From an uncultured Clostridia bacterium (GTDB taxonomy: Bacteria > Bacillota > Clostridia > Oscillospirales > Ruminococcaceae), in the NCBI GenBank assembly GCA_947631055.1, contig CANRJZ010000002.1, positions 1 to 43,640 of the forward strand: 43,640 bases of DNA, read 5' to 3'. Below the pieces are notes generated by a model that was not told the DNA's origin, made no database searches, and worked only from the letters and a program-made list of their open reading frames with translations. Positions 19,830-29,194 of the stretch are shown here, piece after piece. A program made the translations under genes and the position numbers. How positions within the stretch are numbered: the stretch's first letter is position 1; each line of letters opens with the position of its first letter.

Positions 19830-21236
19830 TTGAGCAGACTCACAATTACAAGGCGGTGGCTGGTGAACAATCTTGGCGTTATCTCGGCAATGCTCTTTGC
19901 CATCGTCATAGGCGGGATACTTTTTGTGCGCAGCTATTACTACAGCGCGGCAAGGCAGTATCTCACTTCAAGAATGAATATGGTGTCAAGTATCCTTCAG
20001 AGGTCGTATAACGATCCGTCGGCGAGCTTTTCGTCCGAAGTAAGGTCGGTAACGGTGAACTGGTCGGAAAAAGACAAGACGGAAATAATGGTCGTCGGAA
20101 ACAAGGATAATATAGCTCTTACATCGTCCGGATTTGTTCCGGCGGAAAGCCTTGACAGCATGACGGATTATACGCAGGCTGTTTCAAACGGCGCCAACGG
20201 ATATTATACCGGAAAAATTTCAACGGGAGAACATATAATGGCGGTATGCGTGCTGCTGCCGGAAAATGATTCCGGATATTCGGCAATAAGGCTGGTCTCA
20301 TCGCTGGAGGCGGTGGACAGGCATATTTCAGCCATATCGATAATACTTGTTATAGGCTGCTCCGCCGTTCTTCTTATGATGATACTTTCCGGACTTTATT
20401 TCGTTAAATCCATTGTTATCCCTGTGCGGCAGATAGGTTCAACGGCAAGAAGATATGCTATGGGCGATTTTTCCGTGCGGATAACAAAGAAAAATGACGA
20501 TGAGATCGGCGAGCTTTGCGATATAGTAAACCATATGGCAAGCGAACTGGCTTTGTCGGAATCCATGAAGAATGAATTTATTTCCAGTGTTTCTCACGAA
20601 CTGAGAACGCCGCTCACGGCTATAAAAGGCTGGGCGGAAACTATCGGAAGTATGCCTGAGGACGCAGAGACTGTAGCCAAGGGAATGAGGGTAATAGGCA
20701 GCGAAAGCGAGAGACTTTCGCAAATGGTGGAGGAATTGCTGGATTTTTCAAGAATGCAGAACGGACGGTTCTCGCTGAATAAGACAACGATGGATATTCT
20801 CGCCGAACTTGGGGACGCTGTGCTTATATATGCGGAAAAAGCAAGGAGCGAGGGCATTGAAGTCATATATGACGAGCCGGATATGCTACCGTTCGTATTC
20901 GGAGATAAAAACCGCCTGCGTCAGGTGTTCATCAACGTTATAGACAATGCTATAAAATATTCGGACAAAGGCGGAACGGTGACGGTAAAGGCGCTTATGT
21001 CCGACGCGGATACTATACAGATAGATATTTCGGATACGGGCTGCGGTATAAGTCAGCAGGATCTTCCTAAGGTGAAGACAAAATTCTATAAAGCCAATCA
21101 TACCAGACGCGGCAGCGGGATAGGTCTTGCGGTCGCCGATGAGATAATCGCAATGCACGGAGGAAGTCTTGATATTGCGAGCGAACAGGGAAAAGGCACA
21201 ACGGTAACCATAAAAATACCGGTCCAGAAAAATTGA
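19830..21236 (+). CDS. HAMP-containing sensor histidine kinase
   Basis: Two TM segments, HAMP, SSVSHELRTPLTAIKGWAE H-box, DTGCGIS and GSGIGLAVADEI motifs. Confidence 0.95.
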   Translation: MSRLTITRRWLVNNLGVISAMLFAIVIGGILFVRSYYYSAARQYLTSRMNMVSSILQRSYNDPSASFSSEVRSVTVNWSEKDKTEIMVVGNKDNIALTSSGFVPAESLDSMTDYTQAVSNGANGYYTGKISTGEHIMAVCVLLPENDSGYSAIRLVSSLEAVDRHISAISIILVIGCSAVLLMMILSGLYFVKSIVIPVRQIGSTARRYAMGDFSVRITKKNDDEIGELCDIVNHMASELALSESMKNEFISSVSHELRTPLTAIKGWAETIGSMPEDAETVAKGMRVIGSESERLSQMVEELLDFSRMQNGRFSLNKTTMDILAELGDAVLIYAEKARSEGIEVIYDEPDMLPFVFGDKNRLRQVFINVIDNAIKYSDKGGTVTVKALMSDADTIQIDISDTGCGISQQDLPKVKTKFYKANHTRRGSGIGLAVADEIIAMHGGSLDIASEQGKGTTVTIKIPVQKN

Positions 21237-21264
21237 TACGCACATATTCAGAAAGGAAGATCCG

Positions 21265-22227
21265 ATGAGCGGAGAAAATGAATGTAAAAAAGAATGTTTC
21301 AAGTCCAAAATAGGAGGTCAGGCTCTTATCGAGGGCGTTTATATGAGAGGTATAACCACTGCGGCGATGGCGTGCAGACTGCCTGATGGGACGATAGATG
21401 TTGAACAGTGGGCTGTCCGCAACGGAAAAGATGCTCCGTGGTACAGAAAAACACCGTTTATACGCGGCTGTATAAACTTTGTTTCAAGCCTTGCGGAGGG
21501 CATACGCTGCACTATGAGATCTGCCGAAAAGCAGATAGACGATGATGAAGAGGACAGCGAAGAACCGAGCAAGTTCGAGCAGTGGCTTACCGATAAATTC
21601 GGAGACAAACTGGTCAATGTGGTCATGATAATTTCCGTAGTGATAGCATTGGCATTCTCACTGATAGTTTTCAAGGGCGGTCCTATACTTGTTGCCGATC
21701 TTATCGAAAAGGCAGGCGCTCCGGAATCGGTCCGTCCGGTAGCGGAAGGCTTTGTAAGGCTTTTCCTTCTGGTGGGGTATATGTATGCCATATCTTTTAT
21801 GGGCAGCATAAAAACGCTTTTCAGGTATCATGGCGCAGAACATAAGACGATCGCCTGTTACGAAGCCATGGAAGAACTTACGGTGGAAAATGTCCGCAGA
21901 CATACAAGATTTCATCCGCGCTGCGGAACAAGTTTCATTCTTATCGTATTGATAATAAGCTTCATAGTGGGCATATTCCTTCCGAGGGGAAATATGTGGA
22001 TACGATTTGGAGTGCAGATGCTCTGCCTTATTCCGGAAGCGTCGATCGCATACGAGATAATCAAGCTTGCCGGACGCTATGATAATATTTTTACTAAAAT
22101 AATTTCTGCACCGGGATTATGGCTGCAAAGGATCACCACCAAAGAACCGGACGACAGACAGATCGAAGTTGCGATCGCCGCGCTTACCCCGTGTCTGCCT
22201 AAGGAAGGCGAAGAGGATAAGTGGTGA
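21265..22227 (+). CDS. DUF1385 (YqhQ-like) membrane protein
   Basis: IGGQALIEGVYMRG and YHGAEHKTIACYE motifs. Confidence 0.92.
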   Translation: MSGENECKKECFKSKIGGQALIEGVYMRGITTAAMACRLPDGTIDVEQWAVRNGKDAPWYRKTPFIRGCINFVSSLAEGIRCTMRSAEKQIDDDEEDSEEPSKFEQWLTDKFGDKLVNVVMIISVVIALAFSLIVFKGGPILVADLIEKAGAPESVRPVAEGFVRLFLLVGYMYAISFMGSIKTLFRYHGAEHKTIACYEAMEELTVENVRRHTRFHPRCGTSFILIVLIISFIVGIFLPRGNMWIRFGVQMLCLIPEASIAYEIIKLAGRYDNIFTKIISAPGLWLQRITTKEPDDRQIEVAIAALTPCLPKEGEEDKW

Positions 22228-22431
22228 TATTTCCGGCAGGAAGGCGTTCAAGATCGGCGATCCACCTGCGGAAAAGAAAATTTCAAGCAATTAATTAGGG
22301 GCAGCTATTTACAAATCATAAAAAATAGTGTATAATAATTGTCTGAGATGTTATACGGATCAAATACCCATACAGCCGGTCACGGCTGCTCGAATAAGAC
22401 GGGGCAGAGCCCTTATTGAAGGAAGATATAT

Positions 22432-22983
22432 ATGCGTGTTATAACAGGCTCTGCAAGAGGACGCAGGCTCAGAACGCTTGACGGTATGGACGTAAGACCT
22501 ACAACGGATAAAGTAAAGGAAGCTGTATTTTCGATAATACAGTTTGATATCGAAGGCTCTGCGGCGCTGGATCTGTTTTCCGGCTCAGGTCAGCTTGGCG
22601 TGGAAGCTCTTTCAAGAGGAGCGGCAAGCTGTGTTTTCGTTGACAGCAGCAGGGCTTCTATGGAAGTTACAAAAGAAAATATCACGGCTGCCGGATTCAG
22701 GGACAGTGCTGAAACAATAAATTCGGACGGGATAAATTACCTCAGGATGTGCAGGAAGACGTTTGATACAGCGTTTCTTGATCCGCCTTACGGAAAGGGT
22801 CTTATCGAACAGGCAATGCCGCTTCTGGCAGGTCATATGTCGGAAAGAGGCGTTATAGTCTGCGAACATGAAAAAGGTCTTGAACTTCCCGCAAATTTCG
22901 GTAAAATGATAAAGAAGAAAACCTACAGATACGGAAAGACCGAGGTCACAGTCTACAGAGCGGAGAATTCTGACGAACTTTAA
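22432..22983 (+). CDS. rsmD: 16S rRNA (guanine966-N2)-methyltransferase
   Basis: MRVITGSARGRRL, RPTTDKVKEAVFSI, DLFSGSGQLGVEALSRGA, LDPPYGKG. Confidence 0.95.
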   Translation: MRVITGSARGRRLRTLDGMDVRPTTDKVKEAVFSIIQFDIEGSAALDLFSGSGQLGVEALSRGAASCVFVDSSRASMEVTKENITAAGFRDSAETINSDGINYLRMCRKTFDTAFLDPPYGKGLIEQAMPLLAGHMSERGVIVCEHEKGLELPANFGKMIKKKTYRYGKTEVTVYRAENSDEL

Positions 22984-23018
22984 AATATACGGTATTTCCG
23001 GCGGATATGAGGTGCAAA

Positions 23019-23507
23019 ATGAATAAAAGAATAGCTGTATGTCCCGGAAGTTTCGATCCGGTGACTTTCGGACACAGGGATATTATACAGAGGGCGTCCG
23101 CTCTTTTTGACAAGGTAATAGTCCTTGTTTCGGTAAACGCTCTTAAAAATCCGATCTTCACTGCCGTTGAAAGGGTAAGGCTGATCGAAAAAGTGACTTC
23201 CGATCTTGATAATGTTGTGATCGACATATGGGACGGGCTTCTTGCCGATTATGTCAAGCAGGTAGGCGCTTGCGCGATAATAAAAGGACTGCGCGCGGTC
23301 ACGGACTTTGAATATGAATTCCAGCAGGCTCTGGCAAACAAGATACTTTATGACGGCGCAGAGACTGTGTTCCTTACAACAAGTTCGGAAAATATGTATC
23401 TTTCATCCAGTGTTGTGAAGCAGATAGCTTCATTCGGCGGGGATATAAGTCACTTTGTTCCCGAATGTATCCTTGAGGATATAAGATCAAGGCTGATGAA
23501 AAAGTAA
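23019..23507 (+). CDS. coaD: Phosphopantetheine adenylyltransferase
   Basis: KRIAVCPGSFDPVTFGHRDII and ENMYLSSSVVKQIASFGGDIS motifs. Confidence 0.95.
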   Translation: MNKRIAVCPGSFDPVTFGHRDIIQRASALFDKVIVLVSVNALKNPIFTAVERVRLIEKVTSDLDNVVIDIWDGLLADYVKQVGACAIIKGLRAVTDFEYEFQQALANKILYDGAETVFLTTSSENMYLSSSVVKQIASFGGDISHFVPECILEDIRSRLMKK

Positions 23508-23538
23508 ATAAACAATTAAATAGAAAGGATTGGTAAAA

Positions 23539-24027
23539 ATGATAATTGATGATATTCTTGATATGATGGACGACCTTCTTGATAATGCTACGGCGGTACC
23601 CTTCTCGGTGAAAAAATCTATTCTTGACGCCGATCAGATGAGAGATTATATCAACGAGATGAGACTTAATCTTCCTCAGGAGATAAAGCAGGCGAAAATG
23701 ATCGTCCGCGACCGTCAGACTATAATTGCCGATGCAAATAAGGAAGCAGATACGATCATCAGACGCGCAGAGGACAGAGCAAAGGTCATCGTTTCAAACG
23801 ACGAAATAACAAAAGCAGCAAAAGCAAGGGCTGCCGAGATAATTACTCAGGCTCAGACAAAGGCAAAGGAATTCAAGAGTGCGGCAAGCAAATTTGTTGA
23901 CGACATACTCGTTGAAACGGAAGAATCGCTCCAGTCAAGTCTCAGCGAGGTCAGAAAGAAGAGACAGGCAGTAAAGATGGCTCCTTCCGCGGCACAGACG
24001 GCAAATCAGCAGACCAAACAGCAGTAA
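23539..24027 (+). CDS. Coiled-coil protein, V-ATPase subunit H/F0F1 b-like
   Basis: Long charged helix with PFSVKKSILDAD motif; adjacent to coaD. Confidence 0.6.
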   Translation: MIIDDILDMMDDLLDNATAVPFSVKKSILDADQMRDYINEMRLNLPQEIKQAKMIVRDRQTIIADANKEADTIIRRAEDRAKVIVSNDEITKAAKARAAEIITQAQTKAKEFKSAASKFVDDILVETEESLQSSLSEVRKKRQAVKMAPSAAQTANQQTKQQ

Positions 24028-24034
24028 TGCATAT

Positions 24035-24382
24035 AAATGCGAGCAAGCTATGCGGTCGAACGCTTTATGCGTTAGGAAAGTCCGGGCATCACAGAGCAGG
24101 GTAGCTGCTAACGGCAGCCGAGGGCGACCTTAGGGACAGTGCAACAGAAATATACCGCCGGAGCTATCTCCGGTAAGGATGGAAAGGCGAGGCAAGAGCT
24201 CACCGGAGTATGGGAGACCATACTGCCATGTAAACCCTACCCGATGCAACGTCTTATTGGAACAGTGCGTTATTGTCTGCTCGGCAGGCGTACTGTAACG
24301 ACGGCTTGAGCGTTTCGGCGACGATACGCCCAGATAGATCTCCGCACACGACAAAACCCGGCTTATCGGCTTGGTCGCATTT
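24035..24382 (+). ncRNA. rnpB: RNase P RNA, bacterial class A
   Basis: taggaaagtccgggc, acagtgcaacagaaatata, ggtaaggatggaaaggcgaggcaagagctcacc, agatagat and acaaaacccggcttatcggct; P1 pairs aaatgcgagcaagc with gcttggtcgcattt. Confidence 0.96.
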
Positions 24383-24388
24383 GGAAAT

Positions 24389-24430
24389 TATTCCTCCGTT
24401 CCGTTTTATACGGACGGAGGCTTTTTATTT
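24389..24430 (+). terminator. rnpB terminator
   Basis: cctccgttccg-ttttata-cggacggagg followed by ctttttattttt. Confidence 0.88.
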
Positions 24431-24576
24431 TTACTGTATCTTTACTGTTTCCTTAACCGTTTTCTTTACCAGTGTGTGATATTATCGGTTATGCAAGGAT
24501 ATTACAAAATAGTAATGTTTTGTAATATCCGGCGAGGGACATCCTTCCGGAAGAGATGTATAATTTTTAGTGTTGA

Positions 24577-24599
24577 GAGTTGAGATATAAAAGTTTAAC
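24577..24599. repeat. 23-bp dispersed intergenic repeat, copy 1
   Basis: gagttgagatataaaagtttaac; 22/23 identical to 36447-36469. Confidence 0.75.
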
Positions 24600-24695
24600 G
24601 CCGGAAATGATCCCATTGAGCGGCTGCATATTTTAACAGTTGAAATTTACAGTACAATATGCTTTTGCTTTGCGATGTTTGTATAAAAACAACAA

Positions 24696-24724
24696 TTGAC
24701 AAAGATCTGATTTAATTGTATAAT
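24696..24724 (+). promoter_or_regulatory. Putative distal promoter of the MacAB-like operon
   Basis: TTGACA, 17 nt, TATAAT. Confidence 0.65.
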
Positions 24725-24749
24725 TGTATTAGATTTATAGTACAATGTG

Positions 24750-24796
24750 ATAGTTTTGTGAAAACTATTGACAATACAGTTAATGCGTGATATTAT
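24750..24796 (+). promoter_or_regulatory. Putative proximal promoter with abutting operator-like palindrome
   Basis: atagtttt-gtg-aaaactat (24750-24768) touching TTGACA (24768-24773), then 17 nt and TATTAT (24791-24796). Confidence 0.55.
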
Positions 24797-24844
24797 ATGA
24801 TGTATAGTATTGTGCTTGAAATTTTCTGTGAAAGGATAATTTTT

Positions 24845-26692
24845 ATGAAAGCAAAAAAAATAATAATCCCAATTGCCGTTATTGCCGGAATAGCCGCAAT
24901 AGGCGGGGGAATTATCGCCCTCGGAAATGCGGCGTCCAATGTAACATATGCTGAGACGGTACAGATCAGCAGAAAGACCCTTGAGGACAGGATATCCGTC
25001 AACGGAACGGTGGAAAGCTCGGAAAAGAAAAATGTTTACGCGGAATTAAGTTATCCGGTGGAAAAGATAAATGTTTCCGTTGGGGATATTGTCAAAAAGG
25101 GGGATATCCTTTGCACTATAGATACGGAAGAACTTCAGCAGCAGATCCTTCAGCAGCAGGCGACCGTAGATAACAGCGGAGTGAATTCGGATTATAACCT
25201 TTCGGAGGCGGAAAGACGTTATCAGGAGGCGCTTGACGAATACAACAACGGGGAAAATTCACTTATACTGAATGCAAAAAAAGCTCTCGAACAAGCCGAA
25301 AGATCTCTCGATGATGCAAAACGTCAGCAGTCGTTAGGCAAGGAAACGACGCTTCCTTCAAACGCACAGAATGCCGACGCCTCGCTGGAAAACGCCAGAA
25401 TGGCTTATGAAAACAGCAAAAAAGCTTACGAAGATGCAGAAAAAGCGCTTGATCCGGATAATTATCCCGCTGATGTAAAATTGATAAAAGAAAAACTGGA
25501 CGAAGCTAAGGAAATGCTTGACAAAGTAGAAAAGGAAAAGTACATTTCCGAGATCGAAAGAGCAAAGATCGAATATGAGGACGCACGTCAGCAATATAAC
25601 AGCGCGCTTGCGCAGCAGGACAGCGTTGACAATACGTATCTTGAAGATCTGAGTAATGATCTTGCCAATAAAAAAATGGCGTATGAAGCCGCCGTCCAGA
25701 AATATGACGAGGAAACTCTAAAGGAGCAGGTGCGTTCGCTCCAGACACAATATGATTCGGCGGTGGAATCGCTTGAAAAAGCACGTGACAGCGCAAAAAT
25801 AAATATGGATAATGCCAAGCTTTCTTACGATAACGCCGCTGCGGGCCGTGATAATGTTAATAAACAGAATGAAGGAACAGAGGAAAATTACAGCATAGCT
25901 GTAAAAAATGCTGAGGAAGCCCTTGAAAATGCACGCAGCGATTATGATCTTGCAGTACGGCAGGCTGAAACGGAACTTTCGTCCCTTAAAAAGGCGGCTG
26001 AACAGCAGAGGACCGTTTCGGGGCTTAACGACCCGCAGGTGATAATCCTTGAAAATCTTAAAGAAAAATTGAATTCAGCGGTCGTAACGGCTCCGTGCGA
26101 CGGAATTGTGACTGCCGTAAATACCGAAGAAGGAGCTATGGCTGCGGGAGCATTGTTCACAATAGAAAATATTGATGATCTCAAAATTTCAGCCGCTGTG
26201 GGGGAATATGATATCCCATACATAAAAGAGGGAATGGATACGGTGATACGCTGCGACGCTCTCGGAGACGATGAGTTCAGCGGCAAGGTCACAGAGGTGT
26301 CAAAAACTCCTGTTTCTTCCGCAGTTTCCGCACAAACGGGAACAAATTATAAAATAGAAGTCAGCATTGACAAAGGCGATGAAAGAATACTTGCAGGAAT
26401 GAGCGCAAAACTCAATATTATAAGCAGCAAAAAAGACGGCGCGCTTACCGTAACGTATGATGCGCTTACTGCCGATGAGGACGGAAATGACGCTTTGTTC
26501 ATTGCCGAAAAGGGAGATGACGGGGTATACAAAGCAAGGCTTGTACCGGTAGAGGTAGGAATGGAAACGGATTACGAGATAGAAGTCATATCCGACGAGC
26601 TTAAAGAGGGTATGTATGTTCTTACGGACACTTCTACGGTCATTGACGGAAGCGTGGTAATGATAGACGAATCGGAGGCGCAGGAGGAATGA
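24845..26692 (+). CDS. HlyD/MacA-type efflux adaptor with long coiled coil
   Basis: Biotinyl-lipoyl-like SVGDIVKKGDILCTIDTEEL, long heptad hairpin, APCDGIVTAVNTEEG barrel. Confidence 0.9.
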   Translation: MKAKKIIIPIAVIAGIAAIGGGIIALGNAASNVTYAETVQISRKTLEDRISVNGTVESSEKKNVYAELSYPVEKINVSVGDIVKKGDILCTIDTEELQQQILQQQATVDNSGVNSDYNLSEAERRYQEALDEYNNGENSLILNAKKALEQAERSLDDAKRQQSLGKETTLPSNAQNADASLENARMAYENSKKAYEDAEKALDPDNYPADVKLIKEKLDEAKEMLDKVEKEKYISEIERAKIEYEDARQQYNSALAQQDSVDNTYLEDLSNDLANKKMAYEAAVQKYDEETLKEQVRSLQTQYDSAVESLEKARDSAKINMDNAKLSYDNAAAGRDNVNKQNEGTEENYSIAVKNAEEALENARSDYDLAVRQAETELSSLKKAAEQQRTVSGLNDPQVIILENLKEKLNSAVVTAPCDGIVTAVNTEEGAMAAGALFTIENIDDLKISAAVGEYDIPYIKEGMDTVIRCDALGDDEFSGKVTEVSKTPVSSAVSAQTGTNYKIEVSIDKGDERILAGMSAKLNIISSKKDGALTVTYDALTADEDGNDALFIAEKGDDGVYKARLVPVEVGMETDYEIEVISDELKEGMYVLTDTSTVIDGSVVMIDESEAQEE

Positions 26693-27405
26693 GCGGCAGA
26701 CCTGTCATTACTATGAAAGGTATCGTAAAAAGCTTCTATATCGGTACGCCGAACGAGCTGGAAATACTTCATGGGCTGGATATAGAAGTTCCCGAAGGAC
26801 AGTTCGTGTCTATCGTAGGCGCGTCGGGTTCAGGCAAGTCAACGCTTATGAATATCATCGGAGCGCTGGACAGGCAGACGTCCGGTCAATATATCCTTGA
26901 CGGAATAGATGTAGCAAAACTGGACGATACCGAACTTTCAAAAATACGCAACAAGAAGATCGGGTTCGTATTCCAGACATTCAATCTTATTGCAAGGACG
27001 TCGGCAATAAAAAATGTGGAACTTCCTATGCTTTATGCCGGAGTGCAGTCGAAGGAACGTTCAAAACGTGCCAAAGAACTGCTTGAAACGGTGGAAATGT
27101 CTGACCGTGCGTCCCATATGCCAAATGAACTTTCGGGAGGTCAGAAACAGCGCATCGCAATTGCGCGGGCTATGGCAAACGATCCTGCCATAATACTTGC
27201 CGATGAACCGACCGGAGCGCTGGATTCCAAAACGGGACGGCTGGTAATGGATATATTTCATAAACTCCACAAGGAGCAGGGCAAGACGATCGTTCTGATA
27301 ACTCATAATCCGGAACTGGCGGCGGAAACGGACAGGATAATAACCCTTTCTGATGGCAGGATCGTCGGTGACAGACTTTCCGGCGGGGAGGGCGAGCAGG
27401 TATGA
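26689..27405 (+). CDS. ABC transporter ATP-binding protein (MacB/LolD-like)
   Basis: [38 protein letters not shown]. Confidence 0.95.
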   Translation: MSGRPVITMKGIVKSFYIGTPNELEILHGLDIEVPEGQFVSIVGASGSGKSTLMNIIGALDRQTSGQYILDGIDVAKLDDTELSKIRNKKIGFVFQTFNLIARTSAIKNVELPMLYAGVQSKERSKRAKELLETVEMSDRASHMPNELSGGQKQRIAIARAMANDPAIILADEPTGALDSKTGRLVMDIFHKLHKEQGKTIVLITHNPELAAETDRIITLSDGRIVGDRLSGGEGEQV

Positions 27406-28661
27406 ATTTAGGCGAAAATATCAAAATGGCATTTTCCTCCCTGAGAGCGAACAAAATGCGTGCTGTTCTTACTATGCTGGGAATAATAATAGGCATAAGC
27501 TCGGTAATAATGATCGCTACAATGGGCAATATCATGGAAAACAGCGTTATGGACATATTCAATTCGCAGGGCGGTTCAAACCTTGTAGGATTTCAGATAA
27601 CAATGAAGCGTGACGCGGTAAGGAATTATTATTCGACCGATGACCTTATCAAAGAGGAAATGATAAAAAAAGTCGGTGAACGTTTTGCCGATGATATAGA
27701 CGTTATTTCCGTAAGTTCCGGTTCGGACGACGCTTCTATGAGATTTCGCAGGGAAGATCTTGATCTGGTAGTATACGGGGTAAATCCCGGTTATATACGC
27801 CAGTCTATGACGGAAGTTATAGCAGGAAGATATATTACCGAAAAAGATGTTGAAAAACGCGGAAATGTCTGCGTTATCAGCGACAAGCAGGCGGAAAAGC
27901 TTTACGGAAGTCCCCGTGAAGCACTGGGAAAAACGCTGTCGTTCAATATGAACGGAACAAGCTGCGATCTTACTGTTGTGGGGATATATGAATACAAACT
28001 TACCGGTCTTATGAGCGCGATGGTCAATATGGCTGGCGAAGACTGGAACAATGAGGTATACATTCCTTATACGACTTTTGCCAAATTAGAAAATACGACA
28101 AATATTTCTTTCTTTTACTTTTATGTTAATATCAACAACGGAGTAAATGCCGAAAAATTTGCTTCAAACGTTCGTGATTACATGAACAACCGTTGGTATC
28201 GTGACAACGACAGTATAGAGATATGGTATCAGACGGGCGAGTCGCAGATGTCTATGATGAGCGAGGTAATGGGAATAATATCAACGGTGATCTCGGTAAT
28301 TGCCGGAATATCACTTCTTGTAGGCGGCATAGGCGTTATGAACATAATGCTTGTTTCGGTAACTGAGCGTACCCGCGAGATAGGCGTCCGCAAGGCTTTA
28401 GGCGCTCCCAACGGGGCTATACGGAGCCAATTCATCATAGAATCGGTCATAATATGCCTTATCGGAGGGATAATAGGCATAATACTCGGCATACTTCTCG
28501 GAAATGTTGCGGGCATTATCATCGGAACAATGGCATCGCCTTCTGTAGGTTCAATAATACTGGCGGTCTCATTCTCTATGGCAATAGGAGTGTTCTTCGG
28601 ATATTATCCTGCGAACCGAGCCGCTAAACTCGATCCTATCGAGGCTCTGAGATATGAATAA
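27402..28661 (+). CDS. ABC transporter permease (MacB/FtsX family)
   Basis: MacB periplasmic core plus FtsX signature [27 protein letters not shown]. Confidence 0.95.
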   Translation: MNLGENIKMAFSSLRANKMRAVLTMLGIIIGISSVIMIATMGNIMENSVMDIFNSQGGSNLVGFQITMKRDAVRNYYSTDDLIKEEMIKKVGERFADDIDVISVSSGSDDASMRFRREDLDLVVYGVNPGYIRQSMTEVIAGRYITEKDVEKRGNVCVISDKQAEKLYGSPREALGKTLSFNMNGTSCDLTVVGIYEYKLTGLMSAMVNMAGEDWNNEVYIPYTTFAKLENTTNISFFYFYVNINNGVNAEKFASNVRDYMNNRWYRDNDSIEIWYQTGESQMSMMSEVMGIISTVISVIAGISLLVGGIGVMNIMLVSVTERTREIGVRKALGAPNGAIRSQFIIESVIICLIGGIIGIILGILLGNVAGIIIGTMASPSVGSIILAVSFSMAIGVFFGYYPANRAAKLDPIEALRYE

Positions 28662-28729
28662 GGATACCGCTTTTACCCGCCGCGTATTTGGGATATCCTT
28701 CAAAAATAAAAATATTAAAAATTTATCTA

Positions 28730-28758
28730 TTGACAAATAATATTCTCTGTGCTATAAT
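28730..28758 (+). promoter_or_regulatory. Promoter of leuA T-box transcript
   Basis: TTGACA, 17 nt, TATAAT. Confidence 0.8.
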
Positions 28759-28765
28759 TACTTCA

Positions 28766-29041
28766 ATATCAAAATGCGCTGACAGGAATAAAAACCGTTT
28801 GGATTTTTCACAGAGAGCCGCCGTTTGGTGCAAGGCGGTAAAAACTTACGGTCATAACTCGTCCTTGAGCAGTCCGCTGAAAGTTTTTCGCAAGTAGGCA
28901 GGAACGGGTTCTCCCGTTACAGAGATACGCATTGGATATCATTTTGGATTGAGATGCGGCGAGGTGCGGACAATGCTGTCCGAACAAGAGTGGTACCGTG
29001 GAAGTTATGCTTTCATCTCTTTATGAGATGAAAGCTTTTTT
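28766..29041 (+). promoter_or_regulatory. T-box leader, predicted tRNA-Leu responsive (CTC specifier)
   Basis: agagagccgccgtttggtg (stem I), candidate specifier CTC at 28858-28860, aagtaggcaggaacgggttctcccgtta (stem III region), T-box aagagtggtaccgtgga, terminator gctttcatctc-tttat-gagatgaaagctttttt. Confidence 0.93.
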
Positions 29042-29194
29042 ATTTCCCGAAAAAGTCCTTTTCTTATACCGGTATCCGACTGTAAAACGCAGTGATCGGC
29101 AAAATTCTGCGCGCGAAGTTTTGCCGGATCTTTATGCGGGATATGTTGGGTTTGCGTATTTCCGCCGCAAAAAAGATTGAAAGGAAAGATGATA

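Noticed and set aside
22320-22431. Leader upstream of rsmD with small hairpins (cagccg-gtca-cggctg; gggc-aga-gccc)
   Set aside because: Promoter-like TTTACA..TATAAT is present, but the hairpins are short and match no known RNA class that I recognise; too weak to claim as a riboswitch.
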